Source: Methanobacteriota archaeon | Lineage (GTDB): Archaea; Thermoplasmatota; Thermoplasmata; RBG-16-68-12 | DNA: 6,198 nt | Assembly: GCA_005878665.1 (NCBI GenBank) | Contig: VBLR01000176.1 | Coordinates: 1-6,198, forward strand | Direction of reading: 5' to 3' | In this document: piece after piece, positions 5,090 through 6,198 of the stretch | Layout of the letters: every line of letters starts with the position of its first letter | Numbering within the stretch: position 1 is the first letter of the stretch | Translations under genes and position numbers: made by a program | Notes under the pieces: generated by a model | The model's database searches: none | The model's input: only the letters and a program-made list of their open reading frames with translations | Told to the model about the DNA's origin: nothing

Positions 5090-5752
5090 GTTATTTGCGT
5101 TGTGCTGGTGCTCGAACCGTTTCGCAGACGCGGTCACGACCCCGTGCTCGATTTGCGTCTTGCCACCGTTGACGCCCTCGATCGCCTGCGTGGAGAGGGC
5201 GATGGCCTGCTCGACGCCGATGTCTGGACGATACCCTTTCACGATCGTGTCGAGGGCCTCGTCGGCAGATTGGCCGATCGCGAACGCGGAGCCTTTGAAC
5301 GTCGTGCCGCTCGGATCCACCTGGATGAGCTGCACTCCGAGCGCGTCGACGCCCGCGATCACCACGGATGCGCCGAACGGACGGACCGCGTACATGGTGA
5401 ACTCATGCAGGTATTCCGAGAGGTTGCGGGAGAGCGTGCCGACATCGATCGGTTCGTCGTACACGAGCCGGTGGCGCTGCGCCGCGACGCGCAGTTGGTC
5501 GAGGAGCGTCGTCACGTCTCCGATGTAGCCGCTCCCCGTCGCCCCGATGTGCTCGTCCACCACGAAGACCTTCTCCGCGGGCTCCATGAGGGGCCGCGTC
5601 GGCTTCACCTGACTCGAGAGCAAGGCGAAGTCCTTCGTCTTCAGGCCGAGCGTCGTCGATCCCCGGCTGACCGCTTGCAGGGCGTAGTCCACTTGGACGA
5701 GCCGACCTTCCTGGTTGTAGAAGAACGGCATCCGTCCCATTTCCGTTGCCAT
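5081..5752 (-). CDS. psmA: Proteasome alpha-type subunit with altered gate residues
   Basis: A 223-residue alpha-type subunit of the 20S proteasome; seven would form the outer ring that admits substrate and docks the ATPase. Alpha features: the H0 helix region G-R-L-V-Q-V-D-Y-A-L-Q-A-V-S-R-G (16-31), S-T-T-L-G-L-K (32-38), and V-R-P-F-G-A-S-V-V-I-A-G-V-D (123-136). There is no propeptide and no N-terminal catalytic threonine. K61 in A-E-K-V-F-V-V-D aligns with the pocket lysine (K66 in Thermoplasma acidophilum) that receives the ATPase C-terminus. Oddities: aligned with the Thermoplasma protein, Y8-D9-R10 becomes M5-G6-R7 and P17 becomes Q14, while Y26 is kept (Y23). The C-terminus lacks the usual final helix and ends in E-H-Q-H-N-A-N-N-A-G. 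It may be the only alpha subunit or a second paralogue. Start at ATG 5752 is set by a perfect SD six bases upstream, inside the beta gene that ends one base before. Confidence 0.88.
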   Translation of the reverse strand: MATEMGRMPFFYNQEGRLVQVDYALQAVSRGSTTLGLKTKDFALLSSQVKPTRPLMEPAEKVFVVDEHIGATGSGYIGDVTTLLDQLRVAAQRHRLVYDEPIDVGTLSRNLSEYLHEFTMYAVRPFGASVVIAGVDALGVQLIQVDPSGTTFKGSAFAIGQSADEALDTIVKGYRPDIGVEQAIALSTQAIEGVNGGKTQIEHGVVTASAKRFEHQHNANNAG

Positions 5753-5753
5753 C

Positions 5754-6198
5754 TCAGTTCACCTCCAGCGAGTGCCCGTTCGGGATCGCGAGCACATCCA
5801 CCCCGTTGCCGCTTCCAGGATCGCGTTCCATCGCCGCGCGCACGGCTGCTTCGGCGAGCTTCCTCGCCTCGTCGAGCGAGAACTCCTTGCGGAATCCTTG
5901 TTCGAGGACGCCGTACGCGATCGGCGAGCCGCTCCCCGAGGACATGAAGTCCTCCGAGGTGATCGCGCCACTCATGTCGCTCGTGTACACGTGCGGGCCG
6001 TCCTGGTCCACGCCGGCGACGACGAGCTCGACGTAGAACGGGTTGTAGCTCTTCATCGACGAGTAGACGATGTTCGAGATCAGCTTCGCACTCTCCTTGA
6101 CGGACACCGGGTAGCCGCGACGCAAGGCGAGGAGCCGCCGTTCGGCCTTCGCCAGGTTCACGAGGTACTCGGCATCCGACATCGCACCGGCGATCGCC
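5754..6198 (-). CDS. psmB: Proteasome beta subunit, C-terminal part (5' end beyond window)
   Basis: The catalytic subunit of the 20S proteasome; the last 147 residues are visible. The reading frame is open to the window edge, and the residues before the first in-frame ATG (A-I-A-G-A) match the beta-family I-A-G-x-x-x-D-A segment, so ATG 6182 is internal rather than the start. The N-terminal propeptide, catalytic Thr1, Asp17 and Lys33 lie outside. Visible family features are L-R-R-G-Y-P-V-S-V (charged turn then strand), P-F-Y-V-E-L-V-V-A-G-V-D-Q-D-G-P-H-V-Y, the S-G-S-G-S-P-I-A-Y-G-V-L-E block containing the Ser129 equivalent, and R-D-P-G-S-G-N-G-V-D-V, which supplies the Asp166 and Ser169 equivalents. 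The active-site residues that can be checked are therefore intact. It is the first gene of a tight beta-alpha pair, so both ring types would be made from one message. Confidence 0.92.
   Translation of the reverse strand, partial: AIAGAMSDAEYLVNLAKAERRLLALRRGYPVSVKESAKLISNIVYSSMKSYNPFYVELVVAGVDQDGPHVYTSDMSGAITSEDFMSSGSGSPIAYGVLEQGFRKEFSLDEARKLAEAAVRAAMERDPGSGNGVDVLAIPNGHSLEVN
5759..5766 (-). promoter_or_regulatory. Perfect Shine-Dalgarno for the alpha subunit inside the beta gene
   Basis: GGAGGTGA on the minus strand, an eight-base match to the complement of the archaeal 16S rRNA 3' end, six bases before ATG 5752. It overlaps the last codons of the beta gene. It is the strongest SD in the window and suggests high translation of alpha by reinitiation or direct binding. 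Confidence 0.75.

Noticed and set aside
5042..5947. A 301-codon open frame on the plus strand across the proteasome genes
   Set aside because: It mirrors the alpha and beta coding strands in antisense and shows no family features or start signals.

Overview
The window looks like a chromosomal stretch of a GC-rich archaeon. The evidence is the archaeal/eukaryotic primase large subunit at one edge, a 20S proteasome beta-alpha gene pair at the other, TATA-like boxes about 25 bases upstream of inferred transcript starts, and GTG and TTG starts. A high-GC member of the Thermoplasmatota would fit, but this is inference from gene content and style; no rRNA or other lineage marker is present. All of the sequence is either coding or short intergenic DNA. 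I see no mobile element, CRISPR array, tRNA or rRNA.

Layout, left to right. Positions 1-272 (minus) hold the N-terminal 90 residues of PriL, with a TATA-like box placed for a leaderless GTG-start transcript. Positions 352-792 (minus) are a SnoaL-like ester-cyclase protein with a clear TATA box and Shine-Dalgarno (SD) site. Positions 941-2011 (plus) are a MurG/MJ1255-type glycosyltransferase, the only plus-strand gene. It converges on an FMN-dependent alpha-hydroxy-acid oxidase (2008-3093, minus), and the two stop codons share one CTAG. Upstream of the oxidase on the minus strand are a small two-helix membrane protein with a zinc ribbon (3142-3429), a PduO-type cob(I)alamin adenosyltransferase (3483-4028) and a BtuF-like cobalamin-binding protein (4028-4942). 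Last come an alpha-type proteasome subunit (5081-5752) and the C-terminal part of the beta subunit (5754 to beyond 6198), followed by a hairpin plus pyrimidine-tract terminator.

Two functional units stand out. The first is a cobalamin module: a cytosolic-looking corrinoid-binding protein translationally coupled (TGATG) to the enzyme that makes adenosylcobalamin. The second is a proteasome operon, beta then alpha, one base apart, with a perfect SD for alpha inside the end of the beta gene. The alpha subunit lacks several residues normally conserved in the gate of the alpha ring. This is the most unusual protein-level observation here. I found no clearly new multi-gene system; the remaining genes are recognisable families in an archaeal housekeeping neighbourhood.
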